A stretch of DNA of 12,211 bases. It comes from Bin87 sp034421995 (GTDB lineage Bacteria; Chloroflexota; Dehalococcoidia; Lucifugimonadales; UBA3495). Positions within the stretch are counted from its first letter, which is position 1. Every line of letters begins with the position of its first letter. The translations under genes were made by a program, and so were the position numbers. This document shows, piece by piece, positions 1 through 6,907 of the stretch. The stretch is from the NCBI GenBank assembly GCA_034421995.1, contig DAOUJY010000111.1, forward strand, positions 1 to 12,211. Direction: 5' to 3'. The notes under the pieces were generated by a model that saw only the letters and a list, made by a program, of their open reading frames with translations, made no database searches and had not been told where the DNA came from.

Positions 1-24
1 AGCGGTTGGCAACGGAGCGTTACC

Positions 25-312
25 ATGCCCAGAACAAACCGCGCCCTCCAAGTAACGGAAGAGATAATCCGCAAGGACCTGCCCGGACACCTCGGGGAAG
101 GATTCCGCATCAGCCACATCGAAAGCACTTTCATGCGACGAAAAAAGCGGGATGTGAACTACATGACGGTGTACCTGGAACCGGGCCATCCGCCCCTCGA
201 CAACGCCGCCATCATGGAGTTCGACATCGGACTGCACGAAAGGCTTCTGGGCCAACAGATCCTCGACATATCCGCGGTCGCCTATATCGACCGGGACGAC
301 GACGTCACGTGA
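25..312 (+). CDS. Hypothetical protein, 95 aa
   Basis: I do not recognise this protein. The start is ATG at 25, with GGAG at 14-17 leaving a 7-nt spacer, which is a good ribosome binding site; the stop is TGA at 310-312. The product is acidic, with a basic patch (RRKKR, about residues 38-42) and no membrane segment or Cys motif. The alternation of hydrophobic and charged residues looks like a real small folded alpha/beta protein rather than a shadow frame. It is followed by a 154-bp gap and then two more unknown genes on the same strand. No function is assigned. Confidence 0.6.
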   Translation: MPRTNRALQVTEEIIRKDLPGHLGEGFRISHIESTFMRRKKRDVNYMTVYLEPGHPPLDNAAIMEFDIGLHERLLGQQILDISAVAYIDRDDDVT

Positions 313-466
313 CCGCACTGCAACCGGGCGTTCCTTTGTTGCCAGGCGGCTGAGATGACGCAAACGGGCGGGAGTGATAAATTGCCTTACGTGCGCCCGA
401 TTAGACACCAAACGGAGCCGCCGCACACTGGGCTGCAAAGCAACATCCAACCGGAGAAAACATCCG
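313..466. other. Intergenic stretch without a gene
   Basis: This 154-bp gap lies between the first two genes. I see no convincing -35/-10 pair, terminator or RNA. It contains the GGAG (453-456) that serves as ribosome binding site for the next gene. An upstream in-frame GTG at 374 exists, but the ATG at 467 is better supported. Confidence 0.4.
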
Positions 467-1153
467 ATGGAAATACGTCCGGAAGCCAATGCAATCATCT
501 CTATCTTCCCCGAACTGACCCGATCCTTCTCGCGGGGACAGGTTGCCGAAATGATCGAGACGCTCTCCGACTACGACGTCAAAGGGTGGGGTCCCTATCC
601 GGTCAACGCAGTCGCAACCGGATTGATATATGTTGCCAGTCAGCCGGAGTCGCCGGATGGCGAAGTCTCACAGGCGTTCTTCAACTACCTAACGGACACC
701 ACACCGGAGGCGCTGCCCGACAGCTGGCGAGCTCCCCTGCTCGCAGCCGTCGATGGCGCCGGCGAGACTTACTTCGCCGCCGCGCAGCAGGACTTCGACA
801 TTCAGGACATTACCTCCGGCGCCATGAACCTGTTCCGGGCGGTCAACTGCGCGATCATCGGGCAGGCCGCGATACGCGGCTGGCCCCACGCCGACGCTGA
901 CTCCGACATCAACACCATCGTCGGGCTGGCGTCCGGGCAGTTGCCGACCAGCGTTCCGGAATTCAACGAGATCATCGACGCTATTCCGGACCACCAACTT
1001 GATCTCAACAGCGCTTACGGCGCTACGGCCGCGGTCCTGGACGCGGCGCGCCACGGCTATTTCCACGCCTTCGGCTACACGCCGGAACGAGCGACCGAGA
1101 TGGCCCGCCACGCCTTCGGGCTGGTTTCCCGGACCGGAGCAACCGTTTCTTGA
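467..1153 (+). CDS. Hypothetical protein, 228 aa
   Basis: I do not recognise this protein. I chose ATG 467 over the in-frame GTG 374 because GGAG at 453-456 sits 10 nt before it and because the 31 extra residues (basic, Cys-containing) do not resemble the rest. The product is acidic and helix-rich, with many Ala, Asp and Glu, and has no signal peptide or membrane segment. The N-terminal half contains a Trp-Gly-Pro-Tyr stretch near residue 43 that may mark a conserved core. Its stop codon overlaps the start of the next gene (TTGA at 1150-1153), so the two are very probably translationally coupled and work in one process. The function is unknown. Confidence 0.65.
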   Translation: MEIRPEANAIISIFPELTRSFSRGQVAEMIETLSDYDVKGWGPYPVNAVATGLIYVASQPESPDGEVSQAFFNYLTDTTPEALPDSWRAPLLAAVDGAGETYFAAAQQDFDIQDITSGAMNLFRAVNCAIIGQAAIRGWPHADADSDINTIVGLASGQLPTSVPEFNEIIDAIPDHQLDLNSAYGATAAVLDAARHGYFHAFGYTPERATEMARHAFGLVSRTGATVS

Positions 1154-1524
1154 CTCCCCAGGCCCGTAGCCAACTGTCCCAAACGCTTCTGCAACGCTCT
1201 GACGACGAATTCGACAGCGGAGGGAACACCCACGTCGCTGCCGAGTTGCTCTGGGGCGCGGCGGCCCAGCTTCTCCGTACCGTCATCGACATCGACCCAA
1301 CGCTGGAGTTCACAGGACACGACTCGTACCGCGACGCTGCACGGCGAGTCGAACAGTTAAGCACGGAACCGTTCGACGTGTCAGACTACAACGCCGCAAA
1401 CCGGCTCCACATTCACTTTTACCAGGGCCAGCTGACCGACAAAGACTTGAAGCACGTCCGGCGAATCACCAAGCGGCTTATCAGCAGGCTCAACGCATAT
1501 CTGGCGACGACGTCCGCGCCGTAA
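1150..1524 (+). CDS. HEPN/PaREP1-like small helical protein, 124 aa
   Basis: The start is TTG at 1150, overlapping the upstream stop by 4 bp (TTGA), which suggests coupled translation. The protein is all-helical. It has a segment of the type ELLWGAAAQLL (about residues 32-42) and a C-terminal LHIHFYQGQL...D segment (about 86-95) followed by a basic helix. This pattern resembles PaREP1/HEPN-type proteins, which have a Trp-Gly-Ala helix and an LHxNFYE motif. That is my recollection of the family pattern, not a search result. A canonical HEPN ribonuclease motif (R-x4-6-H) is not evident; the nearest is R-L-H-I-H. No nucleotidyltransferase partner is adjacent, so a classical MNT-HEPN toxin pair is not supported. 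Confidence 0.55.
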   Translation: MTPQARSQLSQTLLQRSDDEFDSGGNTHVAAELLWGAAAQLLRTVIDIDPTLEFTGHDSYRDAARRVEQLSTEPFDVSDYNAANRLHIHFYQGQLTDKDLKHVRRITKRLISRLNAYLATTSAP

Positions 1525-1547
1525 TCTCTGGTGACACGCTGGCCGTC

Positions 1548-2651
1548 ATGCTGCGCTCTCTGGGAAGAATCGCCTATCGCAGCTACGTCGCCGTGATAAT
1601 CGGCGGGGTGGTCGTCGCCGCTGTGCTGACCCTGTACCGGCCGGTTACTACTGCTATTCACACCGTCGCCTTTGCTGCGCAGGTGCTGCCATCTCCGGTG
1701 AAGATCCAGCCCTGGCTGGCTGCGGAACCGGAACATCAAGCAGTGACTTTCCGGCGCGATGACGGCGCTTCCGGCGATGCCGACATCTACGTTATCCCCG
1801 ACGGCAAGCGGCGGGCCGGCCTGCTGATTTTCCTGGGCGCCAACGCCGCCGGCGCCGACGACCCGGACGTCATCAACCTGGGCAAGGCCCTGGCCCGGGC
1901 TGGCTTTGCCGTGATGTACTACTGGTCGCCCACCATGGGCGAGCAGGCGCGGGTTGACGCCGGCGAAATCGCCAACATCGTGGCCGCTTTTCAGCACCTC
2001 GGCCGGCAGGAGTTCGTTGATCCCCGGCGCGTGGGACTGGCCGGCTTTTCGGTGGGTGCGTCCTTCGCCCTGGTGGCCGCCGCCGACCCCCGCATCGCCG
2101 ACGATATTGGCTTCGTCAACGCCTTTGGAGGGTACTACGACACCCCCGACCTCATGGTGCAGATTGCCGCCGGCCGGGCCATCTACGAGGACGGAGAAGC
2201 GCCGTGGGAGGTGGATAGGCTGACGCGGCAGGTGTTCGACAATATGCTGTCTGAGGAGCCGGATTCCGCCGCCGCGCAGTCCCTGCGGGAGGGAACGGAT
2301 TCCATCATGGCGGCCCGCCAACTTTACGCCAAGCTGCCCGGCGACTTCCGGGCCAGGGTTGATTCCATATCGCCGTCCCGCCACGTGGGGCTGTGGAGCC
2401 GGAACACCGCCATGCGGGTGATGCACGACCGGGGCGACCCGCTGATACCGGCCGGCGAGTCCCGCCGCCTGGTGGACGCCCTACAGCAGCAGCGCCCCGA
2501 CATCACGGTCTATTACACCGAGACCGACATCTTCCGCCACGTGCGCCCCGACGCCGACCGGGACACGAAATCCCTGCTGAAAGGCGCCGGTCAACTTTAC
2601 CGGCACATGTACCACATCATCGCGGTGGCGCGGCGGCCGGCCGCAGGTTAG
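1548..2651 (+). CDS. Membrane-anchored alpha/beta hydrolase (dienelactone hydrolase-like), 367 aa
   Basis: This is a serine hydrolase of the alpha/beta fold; the substrate is unknown. Residues about 13-30 form one hydrophobic helix, so the enzyme is likely anchored by its N-terminus with the catalytic domain outside. The fold begins near residue 77. The nucleophile elbow is G166-F-S168-V-G170 (GxSxG). The probable acid is D297 in an HDRGDPLIP segment and the probable base is H331 in IFRHVRP, giving a plausible Ser-Asp-His triad in the usual order. The start is ATG 1548, 23 bp after the previous stop, with only a weak ribosome binding site. Its stop overlaps the stop of the convergent Uma2-like gene (TTAG at 2648-2651). 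It could equally be annotated as a dienelactone hydrolase family protein or a generic esterase. Confidence 0.8.
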   Translation: MLRSLGRIAYRSYVAVIIGGVVVAAVLTLYRPVTTAIHTVAFAAQVLPSPVKIQPWLAAEPEHQAVTFRRDDGASGDADIYVIPDGKRRAGLLIFLGANAAGADDPDVINLGKALARAGFAVMYYWSPTMGEQARVDAGEIANIVAAFQHLGRQEFVDPRRVGLAGFSVGASFALVAAADPRIADDIGFVNAFGGYYDTPDLMVQIAAGRAIYEDGEAPWEVDRLTRQVFDNMLSEEPDSAAAQSLREGTDSIMAARQLYAKLPGDFRARVDSISPSRHVGLWSRNTAMRVMHDRGDPLIPAGESRRLVDALQQQRPDITVYYTETDIFRHVRPDADRDTKSLLKGAGQLYRHMYHIIAVARRPAAG

Positions 2652-3364
2652 CCACCATCGGGCGGGGTGATGCCATGTTCCCGGAGTATGCCCTCCAGTA
2701 TAGCCACCCGATCCTCCGCGATTTGCCTTGCCGCTATTTCCTCCCGGAAGTTTCTCAGCCAGGTTTGACTGCTGGGATCGTACATCCTCAGAACACCATC
2801 CCGGGCAGACAGGTCCAACCCGAGCACGGCGCTGTACCCGGTCAGCGCCCCTTCCGTTTCGGTCAAGGTTACAGGCTCGTATTCGCCGGAGGCGTTCAGC
2901 TGCTCTCCGATCAGCATCCGCCGGAAGTATTGACCGCGGTTGGGATCGAAACGCCAGTACTCGGTCACGCCCATGGCGGCGTAGATGTCCCGCTTTACGG
3001 TGGCGTCCCGGCGCCAGGTGTTGGGGGACGCCACTTCAAGCACGAAGTCGGGCGCCTTGCCCTCTCGCCAGACGAAGTAGGAAAGGCGCGGACGGTCTTC
3101 AACTCCGAAAGTTACCAGGACGTCCGGCGCCACGCTGCGGTTGGGGTTGTTCATCTCATAATAGACGAATATATCCGCCGACACGTACACGTCCGGGCGG
3201 TCGTCGTAGTGCTGGATCAGAGACTCGCTGATGTCGATGACGGCGCGGCGTTGGATGTCGTTTTCGGCCATGGGTTCATCATCCGAATCTGGGTAGAAGA
3301 CGTTGAGATCTTCTTCCGGGACGCGGGGAGTGTCGTAGTCCGATCTGAAGGGTTTGGCAACCAT
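2648..3364 (-). CDS. Uma2 family endonuclease-like protein (DUF820), 238 aa
   Basis: This belongs to the Uma2/DUF820 family, which has a restriction-endonuclease-like (PD-(D/E)XK) fold. The biological role of the family is mostly unknown. Diagnostic segments are A79-P80-D81 followed by a strand, F107-V-L-E110-V-A-S-P, then R119-D-A-T-V-K124-R-D-I-Y-A with G132-V-T-E-Y-W and a D140-P turn. D81, E110 and K124 are the likely metal-site residues and all are present. The N-terminal 35 residues are acidic and the C-terminus is a charged helix (about 203-230). Start ATG 3364 has GGGAG at 3375-3379, a 10-nt spacer. The gene lies 29 bp after the small protein at 3394-3744, so the two probably share a transcript. 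Confidence 0.88.
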   Translation of the reverse strand: MVAKPFRSDYDTPRVPEEDLNVFYPDSDDEPMAENDIQRRAVIDISESLIQHYDDRPDVYVSADIFVYYEMNNPNRSVAPDVLVTFGVEDRPRLSYFVWREGKAPDFVLEVASPNTWRRDATVKRDIYAAMGVTEYWRFDPNRGQYFRRMLIGEQLNASGEYEPVTLTETEGALTGYSAVLGLDLSARDGVLRMYDPSSQTWLRNFREEIAARQIAEDRVAILEGILREHGITPPDGG

Positions 3365-3393
3365 AAGCGTAACGCTCCCAGAGGGCAGTCGCG

Positions 3394-3744
3394 TCAGTTC
3401 CGGTTCTTCAGCCGTTCCAGCTGCTGCACCGTGCCCGGGAGCTTCCAGTCCACGTATAGCAGCACGTGTTCCTTGATGGCTTCCTCGTGAACCCGGCAGG
3501 AGAAACAGGCCCGGTCAATGCAGAGGCCATGGCGGGGCCGCAGGGACTCCCGCAGCGAGATCAACTGCTCCGCCAGATTGGGGTCGATGGGCTGACCGGC
3601 CCGCGCCAGTTCCAGCAGCTCGTCCATCTGCCCGGCCAGCCGTTCCAGCAGTTCGTTGTATCGTTGCAGCCCCTGCTCCACGAAGTTGCGCGGCTCCTGG
3701 GCCGTCGGGTAAGGGATCATCTGCATATCGGGAACGTCGGCCAT
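3394..3744 (-). CDS. Hypothetical protein with Cys cluster, 116 aa
   Basis: I do not recognise this protein. I chose ATG 3744 (Met-Ala-Asp...) because an AGGTG lies shortly upstream and because the longer reading to 4017 runs antisense into the DUF1385 gene. The middle part (about residues 20-68) is a strong amphipathic helix rich in Leu, Glu and Gln, a likely coiled coil. The C-terminal third carries H72, C75, C80, C83 and H86 (C-x4-C-x2-C), which could bind a metal such as zinc. It lies directly upstream of the Uma2-like gene on the same strand with a 29-bp gap, so a joint role is possible. Position 3745 to 3821 upstream holds no clear promoter. Confidence 0.65.
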   Translation of the reverse strand: MADVPDMQMIPYPTAQEPRNFVEQGLQRYNELLERLAGQMDELLELARAGQPIDPNLAEQLISLRESLRPRHGLCIDRACFSCRVHEEAIKEHVLLYVDWKLPGTVQQLERLKNRN

Positions 3745-3821
3745 GCTGCACCTGCGCTTTGGGGGCTTGATAGCGTTAATCGTTTGTGGGCGTAATGTAC
3801 CACACGACGAGAACGCGTCGG

Positions 3822-3849
3822 GTAGGGGCGAATAATTATTCTCCCCTAC
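3822..3849. repeat. Palindromic repeat, AATAATTATT core, copy 1
   Basis: This is a 28-bp palindrome with arms GTAGGGGCG and CTCCCCTAC around the core AATAATTATT. The right arm has one mismatch (T at 3842 where a perfect palindrome would have G). It overlaps the 3' end of the DUF1385 gene: the TAA stop at 3836-3838 and the last three codons lie inside it. As RNA it would fold into a strong hairpin and could help end transcription or protect the 3' end. Confidence 0.9.
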
Positions 3850-4789
3850 GGTCAGGTCGCGGCGATGCTTGTCCGTCCGCCGCCAAAGCGGCCTCCATGG
3901 CGGCGATGGCCACCTCAATCTGGTCCGCGTCGGGCTGCCGGGTGGTGATGCGCTGTAGCCAGAGGCCCGGCGCCGACAGAATCCTGCCGAACCAGGCGCC
4001 GCGATGGGCGCCGGCAAAGCGGATGATCTCGTAGCTCACCGCCGCCACTACCGGCACGGGAACGATGCGGGAAAGCACGCGCCAGTACAGTTCGGTTCCC
4101 AGAACCGCGTCCAGAATGGCGAACGCCGCCACCGATACGATGGCCACGGTGATCAGAAATGCGGTGCCGCAGCGGGGGTGCGGTGTGGGATGCCGTCGCA
4201 CGTTGTCCACCGTCAACGGCTGACCGGCTTCGTAAGTATGTACCGCCATGTGCTCGGCGCCGTGATAGGCGTACACCCGGCGAATATCCCGCATCATCGA
4301 AATTCCAGCCACGTATCCCACCAAGATGACCAGCCGGATGATGCCTTCAATCAGGTTGCTCACCAGCAGGGACGCTACAAAAGGCTCCAGGAAACGCACT
4401 GCCAGCAGGGGCAGCACCAGGAAGATGCCAATGCCCAGCGCCAGCGCGACCACCATGGTCAGGACCATGGCCCACTGGCCGCCCCTTGATTGTTCGCCTT
4501 GGGCGTCTTCCTCGCCGGCGGCGATGAGCGCCGAGCGTTGCAGCGACTTCATGCCCAGCCACAGGGTTTCGGCCAGGATCAGCACGCCGCGCAGCAATGG
4601 TACGCGGCGCATCCGGCCGGAGAACCGGCTGCTCACCGTATCGGTGGTGCAGAAAATCTCGCCGTCGGGTCGGCGCACCGCCAGGCTGTAGTGGCGCACC
4701 CCGCGAATCATCACGCCCTCGATCACCGCCTGCCCGCCGTAGAGGGGGCGGGACGCCTGCGATGGGTTGGCTAAAGGCTGACTGCTCAC
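3836..4789 (-). CDS. DUF1385 membrane protein, YqhQ-like, 317 aa
   Basis: This is an integral membrane protein of the DUF1385 family (Bacillus subtilis YqhQ type); no biochemical role is established that I know of. The signature motifs are Y17-GGQAVIEGVMIRG, Y175-HGAEH and H204-PRCGTAFL, all intact. Likely membrane helices are at about 107-131, 138-164, 210-229 and 240-256. The family often sits near rpmE, prmC and prfA, and rpmE is indeed close by here. The start is GTG 4789; the only in-frame ATG just upstream (4798) runs into a stop two codons later, so GTG is required. The stop codon lies inside a palindromic repeat. The C-terminal 15 residues are low-complexity and charged. Confidence 0.9.
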   Translation of the reverse strand: MSSQPLANPSQASRPLYGGQAVIEGVMIRGVRHYSLAVRRPDGEIFCTTDTVSSRFSGRMRRVPLLRGVLILAETLWLGMKSLQRSALIAAGEEDAQGEQSRGGQWAMVLTMVVALALGIGIFLVLPLLAVRFLEPFVASLLVSNLIEGIIRLVILVGYVAGISMMRDIRRVYAYHGAEHMAVHTYEAGQPLTVDNVRRHPTPHPRCGTAFLITVAIVSVAAFAILDAVLGTELYWRVLSRIVPVPVVAAVSYEIIRFAGAHRGAWFGRILSAPGLWLQRITTRQPDADQIEVAIAAMEAALAADGQASPRPDRRGE

Positions 4790-4810
4790 TTACTGCATCC
4801 TTATTCATCC

Positions 4811-4839
4811 GTAGGGGCGGGTTTGAAACCCGCCCCTAC
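4811..4839. repeat. Palindromic repeat, GGTTTGAAACC core, copy 2
   Basis: This is a 29-bp perfect palindrome with 14-bp arms and one central base. The outer arms GTAGGGGCG and CGCCCCTAC match the other copies. It overlaps the last bases of the 139-residue gene: the TAG stop (4836-4838) is read from the repeat's terminal GTAGGGG on the minus strand. It lies between that gene and the start of the DUF1385 gene, where it could act as a transcription terminator. Confidence 0.95.
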
Positions 4840-5255
4840 CCGCCGGCCAGTTTGTACCAAGCCTCTCTGAACGCATCCTCGGAGAAGGCGTCGGGTTGCA
4901 GCCATCCGCCTATGGCGGACCCGTTGAACTCTTCTTCCAGACGGCCCTCGGCGCGCACATCGTCCTGCGACAAGAGATAGGTCACCGGCGCTTCATCCAG
5001 GATATACGTGCTGATGACCAGGTACTCCCAATCCCAATCGAGCCCCGCCAAGTCGTAGAAGCGCACCGCCTGGCTGTGTTCCTGGGAATGGAACTTGAGG
5101 CGGATTTCCCGGCCCTGCTCCGGTCGGCCGGCGATGACCTCGTCCTCGTTGGGACTGCGCCGAGCGATGAAGCACTGCCAGCCGTGTTCGGTCAGCCGCT
5201 CCGCCAGGTAGATGCGGCCATACTCGCGGACGGTCTTTGGGACGTAGCGGGGCAT
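4836..5255 (-). CDS. Hypothetical protein, possible PD-(D/E)XK-like fold, 139 aa
   Basis: I do not recognise this protein with confidence. Start ATG 5255 is preceded by an AAGGAA sequence about 5 nt away, a good ribosome binding site. The N-terminal part (helix Y12-G-R-I-Y-L-A-E-R-L, G25-W, then D38, then R49-E50-I-R-L-K54) has the order of small nuclease-like domains: a helix, a buried acidic residue, and a strand with E-x-R-x-K. That makes a restriction-endonuclease-like fold possible, but the residues do not match the motif strictly. The middle is rich in aromatic residues (D73-W-D-W-E-Y). The gene ends inside a palindromic repeat and is followed 46 bp later by the DUF1385 gene. Confidence 0.65.
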   Translation of the reverse strand: MPRYVPKTVREYGRIYLAERLTEHGWQCFIARRSPNEDEVIAGRPEQGREIRLKFHSQEHSQAVRFYDLAGLDWDWEYLVISTYILDEAPVTYLLSQDDVRAEGRLEEEFNGSAIGGWLQPDAFSEDAFREAWYKLAGG

Positions 5256-5291
5256 CTTATTTCCTTCGCGTAAGGGTGTATTACCAGATAC

Positions 5292-5319
5292 GTAGGGGCG
5301 AATAATTATTCGCCCCTAC
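5292..5319. repeat. Palindromic repeat, AATAATTATT core, copy 3
   Basis: This is a 28-bp perfect palindrome, identical to copy 1 except for the one mismatched base of that copy. It sits in the 142-bp gap between the start of the 139-residue gene and the end of rpmE, beside the rpmE terminator. In this gap it does not touch a coding region. Confidence 0.95.
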
Positions 5320-5343
5320 ACCGGCTATGCGCTCCGTCCATAG

Positions 5344-5370
5344 CAAAACGGGAGCCGGTTCAGGCTCCCG
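5344..5370 (-). terminator. Intrinsic terminator of the rplU-rpmA-rpmE operon
   Basis: On the minus strand, an 8-bp GC-rich stem CGGGAGCC / GGCTCCCG (5363-5370 with 5349-5356) and a 6-nt loop are followed by TTTT (5348-5345). It starts about 28 bp after the rpmE stop. The U-tract is short, so termination may be partial. Confidence 0.75.
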
Positions 5371-5397
5371 CCGCGTGATTGCTGTTCGCCGGGCCGG

Positions 5398-5601
5398 TTA
5401 GCCGTCGAGGTTGAAGCGGCGGCTGAAGCGTTCGATGCGGCCCTGGGTGTCCACGATGCGCTGCTCGCCGGTGTAGAAGGGGTGACACTTGCCGCAGATC
5501 TCGACGCGGAGGGCGGGCTTGGTCGCCCCCGTCACGAAAACGTTGCCGCAGGAGCAAGTGACGGTGGCCTTGAAGTACTGAGGATGTATTGCTGCCTTCA
5601 T
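5398..5601 (-). CDS. rpmE: 50S ribosomal protein L31 (bL31), zinc-binding form, 67 aa
   Basis: bL31 is a small protein of the large ribosomal subunit, located at the central protuberance bridging to the small subunit. The start is Met-Lys-Ala-Ala-Ile-His-Pro, typical of the family, and the length is normal. Zinc ligands C16, C18, C36 and C39 are all present, so this is the C+ (zinc-binding) type. Zinc-starved bacteria often carry a second, Cys-less copy elsewhere; none is in this window. An AGAGG lies 7 nt before ATG 5601. It starts 10 bp after rpmA and is the last gene of the L21-L27-L31 operon, followed by the terminator at 5344-5370. Confidence 0.97.
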   Translation of the reverse strand: MKAAIHPQYFKATVTCSCGNVFVTGATKPALRVEICGKCHPFYTGEQRIVDTQGRIERFSRRFNLDG

Positions 5602-5611
5602 GGTGATGCCT

Positions 5612-5890
5612 CTATGCTGCCGTGGCCACGGCGTCGGCGACGGGATACACGCTGACCCGGCGCTTGCCCCTGGCGGCCCACTCGTAGGTGACCTGGCCGT
5701 CGATCTTGGAGAACAGGGTGTAGTCCTTGCCCATGCCCACGTTGGTTCCGGGGCGGATGCGCGTTCCCCGCTGGCGCACGATGATGGCGCCGCCGGTCAC
5801 CCGTTCGCCTCCGTATTTCTTGACGCCCAGCCTCTTGGGGTTGCTGTCGCGGCCGTTGTTGGTGCTGCCGCCGGCCTTCTTGTGGGCCAT
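5612..5890 (-). CDS. rpmA: 50S ribosomal protein L27 (bL27), 92 aa
   Basis: bL27 contacts the peptidyl transferase centre with its N-terminal tail. The start Met-Ala-His-Lys-Lys-Ala-Gly-Gly-Ser-Thr at ATG 5890 is the mature form, without the cleaved N-terminal extension seen in Firmicutes. The family signature (GRDSNPKRLGVKKYGGE, then a GTRIRPG turn and VGMGKDYTLF) is intact. A purine-rich GGAGGAGAGG run lies just upstream. The reading frame is open further upstream to 6199 but crosses rplU in another frame, so that extension is not used. It lies between rplU (34-bp gap) and rpmE (10-bp gap). Confidence 0.98.
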   Translation of the reverse strand: MAHKKAGGSTNNGRDSNPKRLGVKKYGGERVTGGAIIVRQRGTRIRPGTNVGMGKDYTLFSKIDGQVTYEWAARGKRRVSVYPVADAVATAA

Positions 5891-5924
5891 ATCCCTCTCC
5901 TCCTGTCTGGGGCTCGTGTCCTGT

Positions 5925-6251
5925 CTAGGATCCGTTTCCGGTGTCAATATCCTGGATGCGGATGCGAGTGTAGTTTTGCCGATGCCCCTTCTTGCGGCGG
6001 TATCGGGTCTTGGCCTTGTACTTGTACACAATGACCTTGCGATCTTTGTAGTGCGACTGCACCTCGGCAATGACGCGGGCGCCGTCCACCGTCGGCGCGC
6101 CGAAGCGCATCTGACCGTCGCGGGACACCGCCAGCACCTGATCCAGCGTGGTGGTGCTGCCCTCCGGGACCTCCAGCAGTTCCACGTCCAGCACGTCACC
6201 GGGCGAAACGCGGTACTGTTTGCCGCCGGTTTTTACGATTGCGTAATCCAT
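5925..6251 (-). CDS. rplU: 50S ribosomal protein L21 (bL21), 108 aa
   Basis: bL21 is a large-subunit protein that binds 23S rRNA. The family start (Met-Asp-Tyr-Ala-Ile-Val, then KTGGKQYRV at residues 7-15) and the basic C-terminal segment (YKAKTRYRRKKGHRQNYTRI) are both intact and the length is normal. Start ATG 6251 is preceded by GGGAG with a 9-nt spacer. It is the first gene of the ribosomal operon, which runs rplU-rpmA-rpmE here rather than the common rplU-rpmA-obg. The promoter at 6278-6307 leaves only about 20 nt of leader, so I see no room for a structured ribosomal-protein leader. Confidence 0.98.
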   Translation of the reverse strand: MDYAIVKTGGKQYRVSPGDVLDVELLEVPEGSTTTLDQVLAVSRDGQMRFGAPTVDGARVIAEVQSHYKDRKVIVYKYKAKTRYRRKKGHRQNYTRIRIQDIDTGNGS

Positions 6252-6277
6252 TTCGGTAATCTCCCAAACGGCCTCCT

Positions 6278-6307
6278 ATTCTATGTTTCGCCCGTTCCGG
6301 CTGTCAA
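6278..6307 (-). promoter_or_regulatory. Sigma70-type promoter of rplU operon
   Basis: On the minus strand there is a perfect -35 TTGACA (6302-6307), an 18-bp spacer and a -10 TAGAAT (6278-6283, 5 of 6 matches). The predicted transcription start is about 20 nt before the rplU ATG. A 7-bp hairpin (6306-6312 with 6322-6328), overlapping the stop of the upstream gene, touches the -35 box; it has no T run and is not a clear terminator. Confidence 0.75.
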
Positions 6308-6327
6308 CCGGACGAGTCGCCTCCGGT

Positions 6328-6873
6328 TCAGGTGATCTCGGGCTGCACACCGTCGGGCAGGTCAACCTCAAAGGCGGAGAGGATCTGGCCCACCAGCAGG
6401 TAGTGACCGATCAGGGCGGTGATTTCCACCGTTTTCTGCATCCCGAAGTGGCCGGAGACGGCGTTGAAGGTGTCGTCGCTGATCTTATGATTCTGGGACA
6501 ACTCCTGGACGTATTTCACCAGGGATGCCTCGATGCCGCTCAAGCCCTCGGGGGCTTTGCCGGTGGCGATGGCGCTGACCACATCCTCGGAAACGCCGGC
6601 CTGCCGGGCCAGGCGGGCGTGGGCGGAGAACTCGTACTGCTGCCGGATTTCCCGGGCCGTGGCGCAGATGATGATCTCACGGTGCGCCTCGGAGATGTCC
6701 AGGTCGAAACGGACGTAGGCGCCGGTGTGGGCGACGCGGGCGGCCAGGTCCGGGCTGTGCAGCAGCACGCCGTAGGGACCGCGCACGCTGCCGCGGCTGC
6801 TGGCGATGGAGTCGAAGAACTCCTGGTGTTCGGGGGCGAGTTGATCGCGGGTAACGTCGCTGAGACGGGCCAT
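6328..6873 (-). CDS. Carboxymuconolactone decarboxylase family protein, 181 aa
   Basis: This is a CMD/AhpD-fold, all-helical protein. The core is at about residues 41-105, with R74-E-I-R-Q-Q-Y-E81-F-S-A-H85-A-R-L-A-R and G93-V-S. In peroxidase-type (AhpD) members this place holds CxxC; here it is E81-x3-H85, so a thiol peroxidase activity is unlikely and a decarboxylase or lyase-like role is more plausible. The substrate is unknown. I chose ATG 6873 (Met-Ala-Arg-Leu) because AAGGAG lies 9 nt upstream and a promoter sits at 6908-6936; the frame is open to 6960 but the extension would include the promoter. A second histidine-rich segment (G141-H-F-G) near the C-terminus is also conserved-looking. 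Confidence 0.88.
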   Translation of the reverse strand: MARLSDVTRDQLAPEHQEFFDSIASSRGSVRGPYGVLLHSPDLAARVAHTGAYVRFDLDISEAHREIIICATAREIRQQYEFSAHARLARQAGVSEDVVSAIATGKAPEGLSGIEASLVKYVQELSQNHKISDDTFNAVSGHFGMQKTVEITALIGHYLLVGQILSAFEVDLPDGVQPEIT

Positions 6874-6907
6874 TGGAATACGCTCCTTGGGTGGGTATGG
6901 GATTGGC

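Noticed and set aside
1419..2426. 335-residue minus-strand open frame opposite the hydrolase gene
   Set aside because: It is the antisense shadow of the alpha/beta hydrolase in GC-rich DNA, with no recognisable motif, while the plus strand has a full catalytic triad.
3745..4017. N-terminal extension of the 116-residue Cys-cluster protein
   Set aside because: It would be antisense-frame sequence within the DUF1385 gene and contains repeat-coded residues; ATG 3744 has its own ribosome binding site.
5891..6199. N-terminal extension of L27
   Set aside because: It is another frame of rplU; L27 begins with its standard Met-Ala-His-Lys-Lys at 5890.
6252..6277. Structured L21 leader RNA before rplU
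   Set aside because: The promoter leaves only about 20 nt before the start codon, too short for such a leader.
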